Below are positions 1-7,365 of a stretch of 11,932 nucleotides of DNA, one piece after another. The notes below the pieces were generated by a model. That model made no database searches and was not told the origin of the DNA. It saw only the letters and a list, made by a program, of their open reading frames with translations. This stretch comes from Clostridiales bacterium (GTDB lineage Bacteria > Bacillota > Clostridia > Saccharofermentanales > Saccharofermentanaceae), in contig JAGAFH010000120.1 of NCBI GenBank assembly GCA_017612755.1, positions 1-11,932 on the forward strand, in the 5' to 3' direction. The position numbers and the translations under genes are program-made. Position 1 is the stretch's first letter, and each line of letters opens with the position of its first letter.

Positions 1-1
1 C

Positions 2-445
2 TATCAGGGAGATGTGATAACTTTTGGTGAAGATATGAGCCTTCGGTGTATCTGGCCCCGGAAAGAGTCGTTCCATGACGGAGAAAACGAGGACAGCGTA
101 GTCCTAATGCTGGAATCTTCAGGGTGCAGGATCCTGTTTACGGGGGATGCAGGTATGGAATCGGAGATGATCATGGCGGAGGAAGGATCACTTTCAGATG
201 CCGATATTCTCAAAGTTGCCCACCATGGGAGCAGGTACTCCACGGGAGATCAGTTCCTGTCGGAGGTCCTTCCGGAATATTCCATAATATCGGTGGGAAG
301 GAACAACCCCTACGGACATCCGGCAGAAGAAACTTTATCAAGGCTTTCAGATCATTTCTCGGATGTCATCAGGACGTCGGATAAGGGGGCCGTAACAGTG
401 AATATCTACGGCAGCTATTACAAAATAAGCACCTTTCTCCGATGA
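2..445 (+). CDS. comEC: ComEC/Rec2 competence protein, C-terminal metallo-beta-lactamase-like domain (5' truncated by window)
   Basis: Only the last 147 codons are present; the reading frame is open from base 2, so the true start lies outside the window. ComEC forms the inner-membrane channel for single-stranded DNA during natural transformation, and its C-terminal metallo-beta-lactamase-like domain is thought to be a nuclease. Visible family motifs are LFTGD (T-G-D at 140-148), the LKVAHHGS stretch (HHGS at 221-232), the ISVGRNNPYGHP stretch (GHP at 314-322), and a closing RTSDKGAVTVN segment, in the order and spacing of ComEC C-termini. The membrane domain is not visible. A GTG at base 14 could be mistaken for a start, but homologous sequence continues upstream of it. 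holA, the usual downstream neighbour of comEC in Bacillota, is present about 2.5 kb further on. The identification is firm; competence of the organism is not shown. Confidence 0.9.
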   Translation, partial: YQGDVITFGEDMSLRCIWPRKESFHDGENEDSVVLMLESSGCRILFTGDAGMESEMIMAEEGSLSDADILKVAHHGSRYSTGDQFLSEVLPEYSIISVGRNNPYGHPAEETLSRLSDHFSDVIRTSDKGAVTVNIYGSYYKISTFLR

Positions 446-473
446 TTGATTTTTTCACCCGTTATGATAAATT
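446..473 (+). promoter_or_regulatory. possible weak promoter upstream of the 505-1560 gene
   Basis: TTGATT (446-451) is followed after 16 bases by TAAATT (468-473), which is preceded by TG at 465-466 as in an extended -10 element. It begins directly after the comEC stop codon. The match to the sigma-A consensus is only partial, so readthrough from comEC is an equally good explanation for expression of the next genes. Confidence 0.3.
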
Positions 474-504
474 ATCTTTAAGTATTTTCAGGGGGTAGCA
501 GGGA

Positions 505-1560
505 ATGTCATCTGATGAAAAAGTAGTATTTAAGGCAAAGAAGTCTAATCCTGTAGCGCTTTTTATCGCTGTAACGCTTGGAGCCGGTCTAGCATGTTTC
601 CTGCTCCTTCATGAAGTCCTTATAGAGATGCTGAGTATAGATAACAGCAGTATCTTTACTGTCATTATCGTGATATCAGGCGGAATCGGCGCCCTGATAG
701 GATATCTTTCCGTAGCAAAGAGCAGTGATACGATCATCGAACTTGATGGCGGTACCTTCAGGATGACAAAGGGTAAGAAGGTTACAGAGTATCCTATATC
801 TAATTTTGCAGGATCCCACGTTACCAGAAATTACACCAACGGCGTTTATACCGGCTCCACCAGATATCTTAAGTTCAAGAACGGAAGCAAGGAAGTAAAG
901 CTCATGGTCCCCTTAAAGGACGAGGAGTTTGCGGAGCTGGTATCAAGGCTCGGACTCCGCTATTCAGGTAAGGAAGATCTTCAGGATACGGAGGAGGCTC
1001 CTTTAGTATTTGAAGGCTTTGAGACCTTTGAGATCCCCAGGGATGCCTTTATCGAAAGGAACAGCAGGAAGACAAAGAGAAATATCATCGTCTCCATAGT
1101 TGTCTTTATAGTTGCCATTATCATCTGCGGGGTCATAATCGTCCTTTCGCCCCAGGATGCTTTATTTGCCGTTATCATCGGCTGTTTGGCAGTTGTTCTT
1201 TTCATAGGCCTTCTTTTGGCTGCCGTATCAGGAAATCTGAAGTTTAAGAAGAACCTCAAGTCCACGCCTTCAAAGGTTACTGTGGATAATGAGAAACTCA
1301 TGTTCGATAATGATTCCTACTATCCTTCGGATATAGCATCTGTCGTCATGACTCCTTCAAGATATGAGCAGACGGGAAAAGATTCTGAATACCGCGTCCT
1401 CAGGATCAAGAATAATTCAGGTGATGTAAAGACATACTATTTCGGAAGGACACAGAAGGGTGATCCCAAGATGATGTATGAAGATTACGGAAAACTCCTG
1501 GCTGCTCTCTTTGACTGGTGCGCCATAAAGAAGATCCATTTCCTCCAGGTGCTGGGCTGA
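505..1560 (+). CDS. membrane protein with two tandem copies of a TM hairpin plus PH-like beta domain
   Basis: I do not recognise a named family; no function is assigned. The 351-residue protein has hydrophobic segments at about 17-36 and 50-71, a soluble region at about 77-155, a second hydrophobic pair at about 193-215 and 219-243, and a second soluble region at about 257-345. The two soluble parts align by eye: D-x(n)-Y-P-(I)S near the start, a Y...G stretch in the middle, then TRYLKFKNGSKEVK in copy 1 against YRVLRIKNNSGDVK in copy 2. The alternating pattern suggests a beta-rich, PH-like domain facing the cytoplasm; that fold is an inference. A short VVF/LVFEG segment precedes each hairpin. 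The ATG has a GGGGG Shine-Dalgarno at 491-495. The lipoprotein gene begins one base after its stop, so the two are very probably co-expressed. Confidence 0.85.
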   Translation: MSSDEKVVFKAKKSNPVALFIAVTLGAGLACFLLLHEVLIEMLSIDNSSIFTVIIVISGGIGALIGYLSVAKSSDTIIELDGGTFRMTKGKKVTEYPISNFAGSHVTRNYTNGVYTGSTRYLKFKNGSKEVKLMVPLKDEEFAELVSRLGLRYSGKEDLQDTEEAPLVFEGFETFEIPRDAFIERNSRKTKRNIIVSIVVFIVAIIICGVIIVLSPQDALFAVIIGCLAVVLFIGLLLAAVSGNLKFKKNLKSTPSKVTVDNEKLMFDNDSYYPSDIASVVMTPSRYEQTGKDSEYRVLRIKNNSGDVKTYYFGRTQKGDPKMMYEDYGKLLAALFDWCAIKKIHFLQVLG

Positions 1561-1561
1561 T

Positions 1562-2926
1562 ATGAAGAAGACTGTCACCGTAATACTCCTTTCCGCATTT
1601 TTACTGTCGGGATGCACGGCAGCAGGTCCTGCAGCTGATACGGATGAGATCGTCGCTGCTGCTTCGGAGATCTCGGAGCTTATCGTCTCCCGGGATGAGA
1701 AAAGGCTTGAACAGAGGATAGACGGAAGATACCAGCTGATCTCATCATCTGTCGTCTTTGATGACGATGAGCCTGATGAGGGGACCCTTCAGATAAGAAA
1801 TGCCATTGCTGATACTATGGAATATGAGGTGGTCGAGGACTCCTGTGAAGCCGTATCTGCTACTGAAGGAACAATAGATGTTGTCTTTTCCTATGCTGAT
1901 TACGAGGCCCTTTTCGCTGACGGGTCCTTTTCAGATGCGGATGATGCAGCAGTTGCCGTCTCCTCCTGTGACCAGAGGGCAGAGGTGACCCTGAATATGC
2001 ATCTTGTCTATAAGGACGATGACTGGAAACTCTATAACTTTGAGATCATCTCATCCTGTTTCCCTTTTGAAGCGGAAGAGTTTGCTTTGGCGGCCGATAT
2101 CAGGGATACGATCGTATCTACCTGTTGGGATGAATCAAGTGACGGAGTCTACTCGAACAGCCCGCGTCTTCGTTATATAATCTCCTTTGATCCCGAAAAG
2201 ACCGGGGATACTGTGAGTTATTCCTATGAGATCTCCTATGAAGGTGAGATCATCGAAGAGAGCGATCTTGTCACTGACAATACGCCTGAAGAGATAGTTA
2301 TCCTTTATTCCTGCGGACAGGACGGACAGGACAGCCTTCCCGCCGGGACTTATTCCATTACGGTCTATGATGAAGCAGGTAATGCGATCATAACCGATGA
2401 GTGTACTGCCGAATATGAAGCCACCTGGGCAGAGATGACCTACTGTGATGTGGAGGAACTGGGGCTTCGTTTTAACCTGCCTTCAGGCTTCAGGTTCCTG
2501 GCACCGAATAACTATTACTACAGCTATATATTCCAGGATTATGACAATATGTTCTTCGTTGCTTCCAACAGCGATTATACGGTATTTATCGCGGCTTCTC
2601 TTTACCTTGATACAAAAGATTTTGTCGATTACGACACGCTTGACAGTTTTGTTGATGCCATGGCTGAATTATGTACCAGTGATGAAGAAGCAAACGGCGG
2701 GTACGGGGGTTCAGCCGAGTACTGGGTCTCAAGAGTAGACTTTGCAGGCCGGGATCTTCCGGCCCTTGACAGGCATTATTGTTCAGATGACTCGGATGTT
2801 GAGACATATGACAGATATATCTACCTTCCTGAAGAAGCGGGAGTCTATGAGATCACTGTGTTAGGTATGTATGAAGATGATCCGGCCTACTATACGGAGA
2901 ATTTCTGGGAGAATATAGGAGAATAA
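1562..2926 (+). CDS. secreted acidic lipoprotein, function unknown
   Basis: The 454-residue product starts with a lipoprotein signal peptide: KK at positions 2-3, a hydrophobic core, and the lipobox LSGC with the lipidated cysteine at 18. It should therefore be anchored on the outer face of the cytoplasmic membrane. The mature part looks like three regions. Residues about 28-165 end in VTLNMHLVYKDDDWKLYNF and resemble an NTF2-like lipoprotein domain. Residues about 170-290 look like a beta sandwich. Residues about 293-454 are rich in tyrosine and aspartate. The domain assignments are inference; I do not recognise the family. The chain is strongly acidic throughout. The start lies one base after the previous stop and has only a weak Shine-Dalgarno, which suggests translational coupling. 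A functional partnership with the preceding membrane protein is plausible but unproven. Its stop abuts the holA start codon directly. Confidence 0.85.
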   Translation: MKKTVTVILLSAFLLSGCTAAGPAADTDEIVAAASEISELIVSRDEKRLEQRIDGRYQLISSSVVFDDDEPDEGTLQIRNAIADTMEYEVVEDSCEAVSATEGTIDVVFSYADYEALFADGSFSDADDAAVAVSSCDQRAEVTLNMHLVYKDDDWKLYNFEIISSCFPFEAEEFALAADIRDTIVSTCWDESSDGVYSNSPRLRYIISFDPEKTGDTVSYSYEISYEGEIIEESDLVTDNTPEEIVILYSCGQDGQDSLPAGTYSITVYDEAGNAIITDECTAEYEATWAEMTYCDVEELGLRFNLPSGFRFLAPNNYYYSYIFQDYDNMFFVASNSDYTVFIAASLYLDTKDFVDYDTLDSFVDAMAELCTSDEEANGGYGGSAEYWVSRVDFAGRDLPALDRHYCSDDSDVETYDRYIYLPEEAGVYEITVLGMYEDDPAYYTENFWENIGE

Positions 2927-3967
2927 ATGGCGGTATTAAAGTCTAAGGAACTTGCAGATCTCATTAGATACGGAAAAGATCTGAGAAACATCCTCATCTA
3001 TGGTGAGGAGGAATTCCTTGTGGGCCAGTTTATGGGGATCGTCAAGAAGCATTATCTCTCTGAAGGCGCCGAGACCATGGACTATGTAAAGATAGACTGT
3101 GAAGGGAATACCATGGACGTGGAGCAGGTGAGAGCCAATATCGAGCTTCCCCCGTGGATGTCTTCGAAAAGGATAGTCTATGTTAAAAATGCCAACATCT
3201 TCGGAAAAAGCGACAATAAGGACGAGAAGAAGGACGGTAAGCAGGACGCTTACTTTGAAGATGTCATATCCCTTGTAAATGATATCCCTGATACCGGAAT
3301 CCTCATTATATCCACCCTTAAGATCGATAACAGGAAAAAGGCTCTGGTAAAGGCTTTTACCGATAACGGAGTCATTGCCGAGTTCAGTTTCCAGGATGAG
3401 GAAAGACTGTTGTCCCATATCTCGAAGGTCCTTGGAAAATCCGGTCTCAAGACAGATACTGAAACAGAAGAGAGCATAATCTCCAGATGCAATAAGAGCT
3501 TAAGGCTCATTAACGGCGAGCTTAACAAGATAATCCTTTACTGTAACGGATCCGGTCTTGATGAAGTAACTATGGATATCGTTGAAGAACTCTGTCCTCC
3601 GGATATACAGGGTACGGTCTTTAAGATCACTGATGCCATAGGGTATAAAAACACCAAAGATGCCCTTATGTACACGGATAACCTCATCAGGATGAAAGAG
3701 CCTCTCCCCATGATCAGGGTCATGATCGCCAGACATTTAAAGATGCTCATCTGTGCCAAGGAACTGGGACGGAAAGATGAGATCATGAAGCGGCTGAAGG
3801 TCCGGGATTTCGTGGCTGACAAGCTTATCAGGCAGTGCCCTAAGTTCACTATGGACAAGCTCATAAAACTCTATATCGGGTTCTATGAGACAGATGCCGA
3901 CATAAAGAAGGGACTTGCGGATGAAAGACTGGCCCTGGAGACGCTTATCGTCCGTGCCTGCAGCTGA
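2927..3967 (+). CDS. holA: DNA polymerase III delta subunit
   Basis: HolA is the delta subunit of the clamp loader: it opens the beta sliding clamp during loading at primer-template junctions. The 346-residue length is normal for the family. The N-terminus NILIYGEEEFLVGQF matches the YGEDxFL segment of delta subunits, which keep the AAA+ fold but lack a working Walker A motif. It is followed by the ELPPWMSSKRIVYVKNA strand region, an RCNKSLRLINGELNKIILY helix segment, and the C-terminal collar region beginning around PPDIQGTVFKITDAI. A lysine/aspartate-rich insertion at about residues 92-108 is probably a surface loop. AGGAGA at 2917-2922 lies inside the end of the lipoprotein gene and supports the ATG at 2927, which directly follows that gene's stop. 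It is the last gene before a fresh promoter, so it probably ends the first transcription unit; I see no convincing terminator behind it. Confidence 0.92.
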   Translation: MAVLKSKELADLIRYGKDLRNILIYGEEEFLVGQFMGIVKKHYLSEGAETMDYVKIDCEGNTMDVEQVRANIELPPWMSSKRIVYVKNANIFGKSDNKDEKKDGKQDAYFEDVISLVNDIPDTGILIISTLKIDNRKKALVKAFTDNGVIAEFSFQDEERLLSHISKVLGKSGLKTDTETEESIISRCNKSLRLINGELNKIILYCNGSGLDEVTMDIVEELCPPDIQGTVFKITDAIGYKNTKDALMYTDNLIRMKEPLPMIRVMIARHLKMLICAKELGRKDEIMKRLKVRDFVADKLIRQCPKFTMDKLIKLYIGFYETDADIKKGLADERLALETLIVRACS

Positions 3968-3998
3968 CCATTAACGCATATATGCCCAACATCTTTTA

Positions 3999-4027
3999 TT
4001 GACTGATTATCCCCCTTGCCTTAAAAT
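3999..4027 (+). promoter_or_regulatory. strong sigma-A-type promoter for the icd-mrdA gene run
   Basis: TTGACT (3999-4004), a 17-base spacer, and TAAAAT (4022-4027) give a near-consensus promoter in the 103-base gap between holA and icd. The expected transcription start is around 4034, which leaves a leader of about 37 bases with an AGGAGG site. No other obvious promoter appears before 9741, so it may serve all five genes downstream. Confidence 0.75.
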
Positions 4028-4042
4028 AAATAAGTTATTTTA
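4022..4042. repeat. perfect 8-bp inverted repeat over the icd -10 box (candidate operator)
   Basis: TAAAATAA (4022-4029) and TTATTTTA (4035-4042) are perfect reverse complements separated by 5 bases. The left arm includes the whole -10 box and the right arm runs just past the predicted transcription start. This is where a repressor would block RNA polymerase. The region is A/T-rich, so chance symmetry is possible, and the RNA hairpin would be too weak to act as a terminator. Confidence 0.4.
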
Positions 4043-4055
4043 GCAGTAAGAGATC

Positions 4056-4061
4056 AGGAGG
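4056..4061 (+). promoter_or_regulatory. ribosome binding site that fixes the TTG start of icd
   Basis: AGGAGG ends 9 bases before the TTG at 4071. The first in-frame ATG, at 4086, would be 24 bases away, and starting there would remove the conserved N-terminal MAKI segment of this enzyme family. Confidence 0.8.
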
Positions 4062-4070
4062 ATAATCATT

Positions 4071-5267
4071 TTGGCAAAGATTTCCATGAAGACGCCGCTT
4101 GTAGAGATGGACGGCGATGAGATGACAAGGATCATCTGGCAGCAGATAAAGGACATCGTTATCTGTCCTTTCGTAGACCTTAAGACAGAATATTACGATC
4201 TGGGACTTGTAAACAGGGACAAGACCGACGATCAGGTAACAATAGATTCTGCAAACAGAACTAAAGAACTGGGTGTAGCAGTAAAGTGTGCCACCATCAC
4301 TCCCAATGCCCAGAGAATGACTGAATATAACCTCAAGGAGATGTGGAAGAGCCCCAACGGTACCATCAGGGCAATGCTTGACGGTACTGTCTTCAGAGCT
4401 CCCATCCTTGTAAAGGGCATCACGCCTTTCGTATCCTGCTGGAAGAAGCCCATCACTATTGCAAGACATGCATACGGAGACGTATACAAGAATTCCGAGC
4501 TCCGTGTTGAGGGCGCAGCCAAGGCTGAACTTGTAGTTACATATCCTGACGGAAGAAAAGAGACAAAGGTCATCCATGAGTTTGACGGGCCCGGTATCAT
4601 CCAGGGACTTCACAATACGGATAAGTCCATCACTTCCTTCGCAAGAGCCTGCTTCACATATGCTCTTGATATCAAGCAGGACCTCTGGTTCGCCACAAAG
4701 GATACTATCTCCAAGACATACGACCACAGGTTCAAGGATATCTTCGCAGAAGTATACGAAAATGAGTTCAAGGCAAAGTTCGAAGAGGCAGGCATCGAGT
4801 ATTTCTATACTCTTATCGATGATGTTGTCGCCAGGATCATGAGAAATGAGGGCGGTATCCTCTGGGCCTGCAAGAACTACGACGGAGACGTTATGAGCGA
4901 TATGCTGGCTTCAGCCAACGGTTCCCTTGCCATGATGACTTCCGTTCTTGTTTCACCCAACGGCGTATATGAGTACGAGGCAGCCCACGGTACTGTCACC
5001 AGACACTACTACAAGTATCTCAAGGGCGAAGCAACATCCACCAACCCCATGGCAACTATCTTTGCCTGGTCCGGCGCCCTCAGAAAGAGAGCACAGATGG
5101 ATGAACTTCCCGATCTGGAGGACTTTGCTGACCGTCTCGAAAAGGCATCTATACAGACCATCGAGGAGGGCACCATCACAGGCGACCTTAAGAACCTTAT
5201 CGACATCCCCGAGAAGAATGTCGTTAATACAGAAGAATTCCTGAAGGCTATAGCAGCTAAACTTTGA
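4071..5267 (+). CDS. icd: NADP-dependent isocitrate dehydrogenase, eukaryotic-type (dimeric subfamily II)
   Basis: It oxidatively decarboxylates isocitrate to 2-oxoglutarate with reduction of NADP+, in the cytosol. In anaerobic Clostridia this usually feeds glutamate synthesis through a partial TCA pathway. The 398-residue protein starts with the MAKI...[11 protein letters not shown] block of the family. Residues K93-S94-x-N96 and R100 of the KSPNGTIR substrate loop and R132 in ARHAYGD fall at the same numbers as in human IDH1. Tyr139 is also kept, with Lys210 (human Lys212) and metal ligands D250, D273 and D277 (human D252, D275, D279). The human numbers are recalled, not aligned by software. 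The [11 protein letters not shown] and [12 protein letters not shown] blocks are also intact, so it should be active. Translation begins at TTG. Codon choice looks strongly biased, as for a highly expressed gene. It leads the run that continues into the SEC-C gene and mreCD-mrdA. Confidence 0.96.
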   Translation: MAKISMKTPLVEMDGDEMTRIIWQQIKDIVICPFVDLKTEYYDLGLVNRDKTDDQVTIDSANRTKELGVAVKCATITPNAQRMTEYNLKEMWKSPNGTIRAMLDGTVFRAPILVKGITPFVSCWKKPITIARHAYGDVYKNSELRVEGAAKAELVVTYPDGRKETKVIHEFDGPGIIQGLHNTDKSITSFARACFTYALDIKQDLWFATKDTISKTYDHRFKDIFAEVYENEFKAKFEEAGIEYFYTLIDDVVARIMRNEGGILWACKNYDGDVMSDMLASANGSLAMMTSVLVSPNGVYEYEAAHGTVTRHYYKYLKGEATSTNPMATIFAWSGALRKRAQMDELPDLEDFADRLEKASIQTIEEGTITGDLKNLIDIPEKNVVNTEEFLKAIAAKL

Positions 5268-5287
5268 TCACAACGGAGGATTAACAA

Positions 5288-5809
5288 ATGAGCAAGTATT
5301 ACGATACATGGATCGAGAGATCCGAGACTATCAAGGACCAGAACTCCTACGCACAGTACATCAATACGTACTATTCAATGGAAAAGGATGCCTACGACAA
5401 GATCCTTACAGCTTTCCCCGAGAACGAAGAGTTCCGTAAGGGCAAGGCTTCCGAGCTGGCAGCAAAGCTGGGCTTTACAAAGGACACAATGGATATCTTT
5501 GTAGGTTTCCTTGACGGCATAAAGACTTCCCTGAAGAACGAGCTTGATGTTGAAAACGTAGAAGATGATACAGACGTTGAACTCGATATCGATTATGAGA
5601 AGCTCTACTACAACATGAGAGACGCAAAGGCCACATGGCTCTTTAAGCTGACATCCTGGAAGAACGTTCTTGACGATGCCAAGACCGCTGAGATCGCCAG
5701 AGAGTACAGAGAGGCAAATATCGCTCACTCAGAGCATATCGGAAGAAACGATCCCTGTCCCTGCGGATCCGGTAAGAAGTACAAGAAGTGCTGCGGTAAG
5801 AATGCCTGA
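5288..5809 (+). CDS. SEC-C motif protein, function unknown
   Basis: The 173-residue protein ends in a textbook SEC-C zinc-binding motif: [18 protein letters not shown], with ligands C157, C159, C168 and C169. The motif is known from the SecA C-terminus, where it binds SecB and ribosomes, but it also occurs in many unrelated proteins. Residues 1-150 look helical and acidic, with a [24 protein letters not shown] stretch in the middle split across an aspartate/glutamate-rich turn and a conserved-looking helix. Similar small proteins with this N-terminal region are, to my memory, common in Lachnospiraceae, without a known job. GGAGGA at 5275-5280 supports the ATG, 20 bases after the icd stop, so it is co-transcribed with icd. 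It shares the biased codon choice of icd and is probably well expressed. A role at the ribosome or in protein quality control is only a guess. Confidence 0.9.
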   Translation: MSKYYDTWIERSETIKDQNSYAQYINTYYSMEKDAYDKILTAFPENEEFRKGKASELAAKLGFTKDTMDIFVGFLDGIKTSLKNELDVENVEDDTDVELDIDYEKLYYNMRDAKATWLFKLTSWKNVLDDAKTAEIAREYREANIAHSEHIGRNDPCPCGSGKKYKKCCGKNA

Positions 5810-5824
5810 AAGTAGGTTTTACCG

Positions 5825-6751
5825 TTGCGGGGCCTTTTGAGAAAAAAATGGTTGATAATACTTATCGGGGTGCTCATTCTGATCGCCGCGGTAATATTCG
5901 GTGCTTTTCCCGGAAGCCCTTTAAATAAGACTCTGAAGCCTGTGGGGGGCATCGCAGCCCCCGTACAAAGGCTTGTTAAATCATCGGGCAATACTTTGTC
6001 AGATTTCTGGGCCGCCATCACAGACGGTATTGCCATAAGAAATGAAAACGAGGAGCTCAAAGCGGAGATAGCCGAGCTTCAGTATCAGCTTACCCAGTCT
6101 GAAGAAGCCCTTATCAGATATGAGGAACTTCAGGACGCATTCCATATCAGGGATACATTCAGTAATTACGACATCTACGGCGCAGCTGTCCTTTCAAGGG
6201 AAGCGGACGAGTGGTTCTCCGTTATCAGGATCGCCCTCGGAAACTCTGACGGCGTAATGCTGGAGGCCGGCGACTCCTATGCTGTCGTTGACGTACGTAT
6301 GAACCTTATCGGAAGGGTCATTGAGATCGACACCAATGAAAGTAAGGTCCTGCCCCTGACCCATGAAGGCTTTGTAGTAAGCGGAAAGGTCAATGCCGTA
6401 AACGGCGCGGGCGTTACTGTTTCCGGTGACGCAGCTTTGAAGAACGACGGTCTCTGTCTTGTTACGGGCATCGATCCCGATGTGGTCCTTGAAGAGGGAA
6501 CTGAGATCGTTACATCCGGTGACGGCGGACTATTCCCCCAGGGTATTCCCATCGGAACTATCGAGAGCGTTGACTATTCGGATCCTTTAAATATCACGGC
6601 CACCTTAAGGCCCTATACTGATATAGCAGATCTTAACGATGTTTTCGTTATGATACCGTTCTCCGTTATCGAGGAGCAGACAGAACTTCGCGAGTCCGGT
6701 GATCTTACACCTACTTATGAGTCGGACGATTCCGGGGAGACGGATTCATGA
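5825..6751 (+). CDS. mreC: rod shape-determining protein MreC
   Basis: MreC is a bitopic membrane protein of the elongasome; it links cytoplasmic MreB to PBP2 outside the cell and activates lateral wall synthesis. The 308-residue product has one N-terminal membrane segment (about 9-27), an extracytoplasmic coiled coil at about 70-105 (NENEELKAEIAELQYQL...), and the double beta-barrel domain, with RVIEIDTNESKVLPLTH and the closing TSGDGGLFPQGIPIGTI typical of the family. The acidic C-terminal tail looks disordered. I use the TTG at 5825 because AAGTAGG at 5810-5816 sits 8 bases upstream. A second TTG at 5837 would also keep the membrane segment, so the exact start is uncertain by four codons. 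It begins 15 bases after the SEC-C gene and its stop overlaps the mreD start. mreB, its usual upstream neighbour, is absent. Confidence 0.93.
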   Translation: MRGLLRKKWLIILIGVLILIAAVIFGAFPGSPLNKTLKPVGGIAAPVQRLVKSSGNTLSDFWAAITDGIAIRNENEELKAEIAELQYQLTQSEEALIRYEELQDAFHIRDTFSNYDIYGAAVLSREADEWFSVIRIALGNSDGVMLEAGDSYAVVDVRMNLIGRVIEIDTNESKVLPLTHEGFVVSGKVNAVNGAGVTVSGDAALKNDGLCLVTGIDPDVVLEEGTEIVTSGDGGLFPQGIPIGTIESVDYSDPLNITATLRPYTDIADLNDVFVMIPFSVIEEQTELRESGDLTPTYESDDSGETDS

Positions 6752-7365
6752 ACCGGGGTCCTGTCATAAGGAAGATCCTGGTATACGCCGTATATGTTCT
6801 CCTGATAGCCAGTTTTCAGGTAACTTTCCCCAGGGTCATCTCCTTTGGGGGCCAGGTGGCTGATCTGATGCTGGTGTTTACTGTCCTTGCCGGGTACCTT
6901 TTCGGATTTAAGGACGGAGCCGTTATCGGTATCGCTATGGGTATCCTGAGGGACTATTATTCCAGCCCTTCCATAACCGGTATCGACGGGAAACCCGTAG
7001 TTACATGCGCTATCGGACTCCTGGTGCTTTTCCTGGCGGGTACTGTGGGTGCGTCATTCTTTACGGTGAAGATGAAGAGAAATGTCCTCTTTGCATTTGC
7101 CGCCGTGGCTTTTATAACCCTTTGCTACAAGATCGCGGGACATCTGGCTATCTTCTTATGGCACAGGATCGCCCTGGGCACCACTTATAATCTTACTTTC
7201 GGCGCCATAATCTTACATTCCATACTGCCGCAGCTTTTGTTAAACATGATCGCTTCGGTACCCATCATCCTGCTCCTTAAGTTCGCAGGCCCTTACAGGA
7301 AGGGCGTCAATACTGCTCTTATCGACGAGGAGAAAGGAGGGGAGCAGTTATGGCTGACGATCTGA
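6748..7365 (+). CDS. mreD: rod shape-determining protein MreD
   Basis: MreD is the multi-pass membrane partner of MreC in the elongasome. The 205-residue product is hydrophobic with about five or six membrane segments, starting at roughly residues 8-27, 37-57, 82-107, 111-135 and 150-175. The family hallmark of a glycine-rich hydrophobic stretch running into a charged helix end is visible as LAGYLFGFKDGAVIGIAMG followed by RDYY. The ATG overlaps the mreC stop (ATGA), the common sign of translational coupling. The last 16 bases overlap the start of mrdA, and the mrdA Shine-Dalgarno is inside mreD. Position between mreC and PBP2 is the standard order and adds to the confidence. Confidence 0.9.
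   Translation: MNRGPVIRKILVYAVYVLLIASFQVTFPRVISFGGQVADLMLVFTVLAGYLFGFKDGAVIGIAMGILRDYYSSPSITGIDGKPVVTCAIGLLVLFLAGTVGASFFTVKMKRNVLFAFAAVAFITLCYKIAGHLAIFLWHRIALGTTYNLTFGAIILHSILPQLLLNMIASVPIILLLKFAGPYRKGVNTALIDEEKGGEQLWLTI

Noticed and set aside
2318..2335. GGACAGGAC direct repeat inside the lipoprotein gene
   Set aside because: It is only two 9-base copies that encode GQDGQD in frame; this is a local sequence echo with no sign of a mobile or regulatory role.
4035..4727. 230-codon minus-strand open frame opposite icd
   Set aside because: It mirrors the strongly biased icd gene and shows no family features; it also runs across the icd promoter.
5725..6060. 111-codon minus-strand open frame spanning the SEC-C/mreC junction
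   Set aside because: It overlaps two well-supported genes and has no ribosome binding site or domain signal that I can see.
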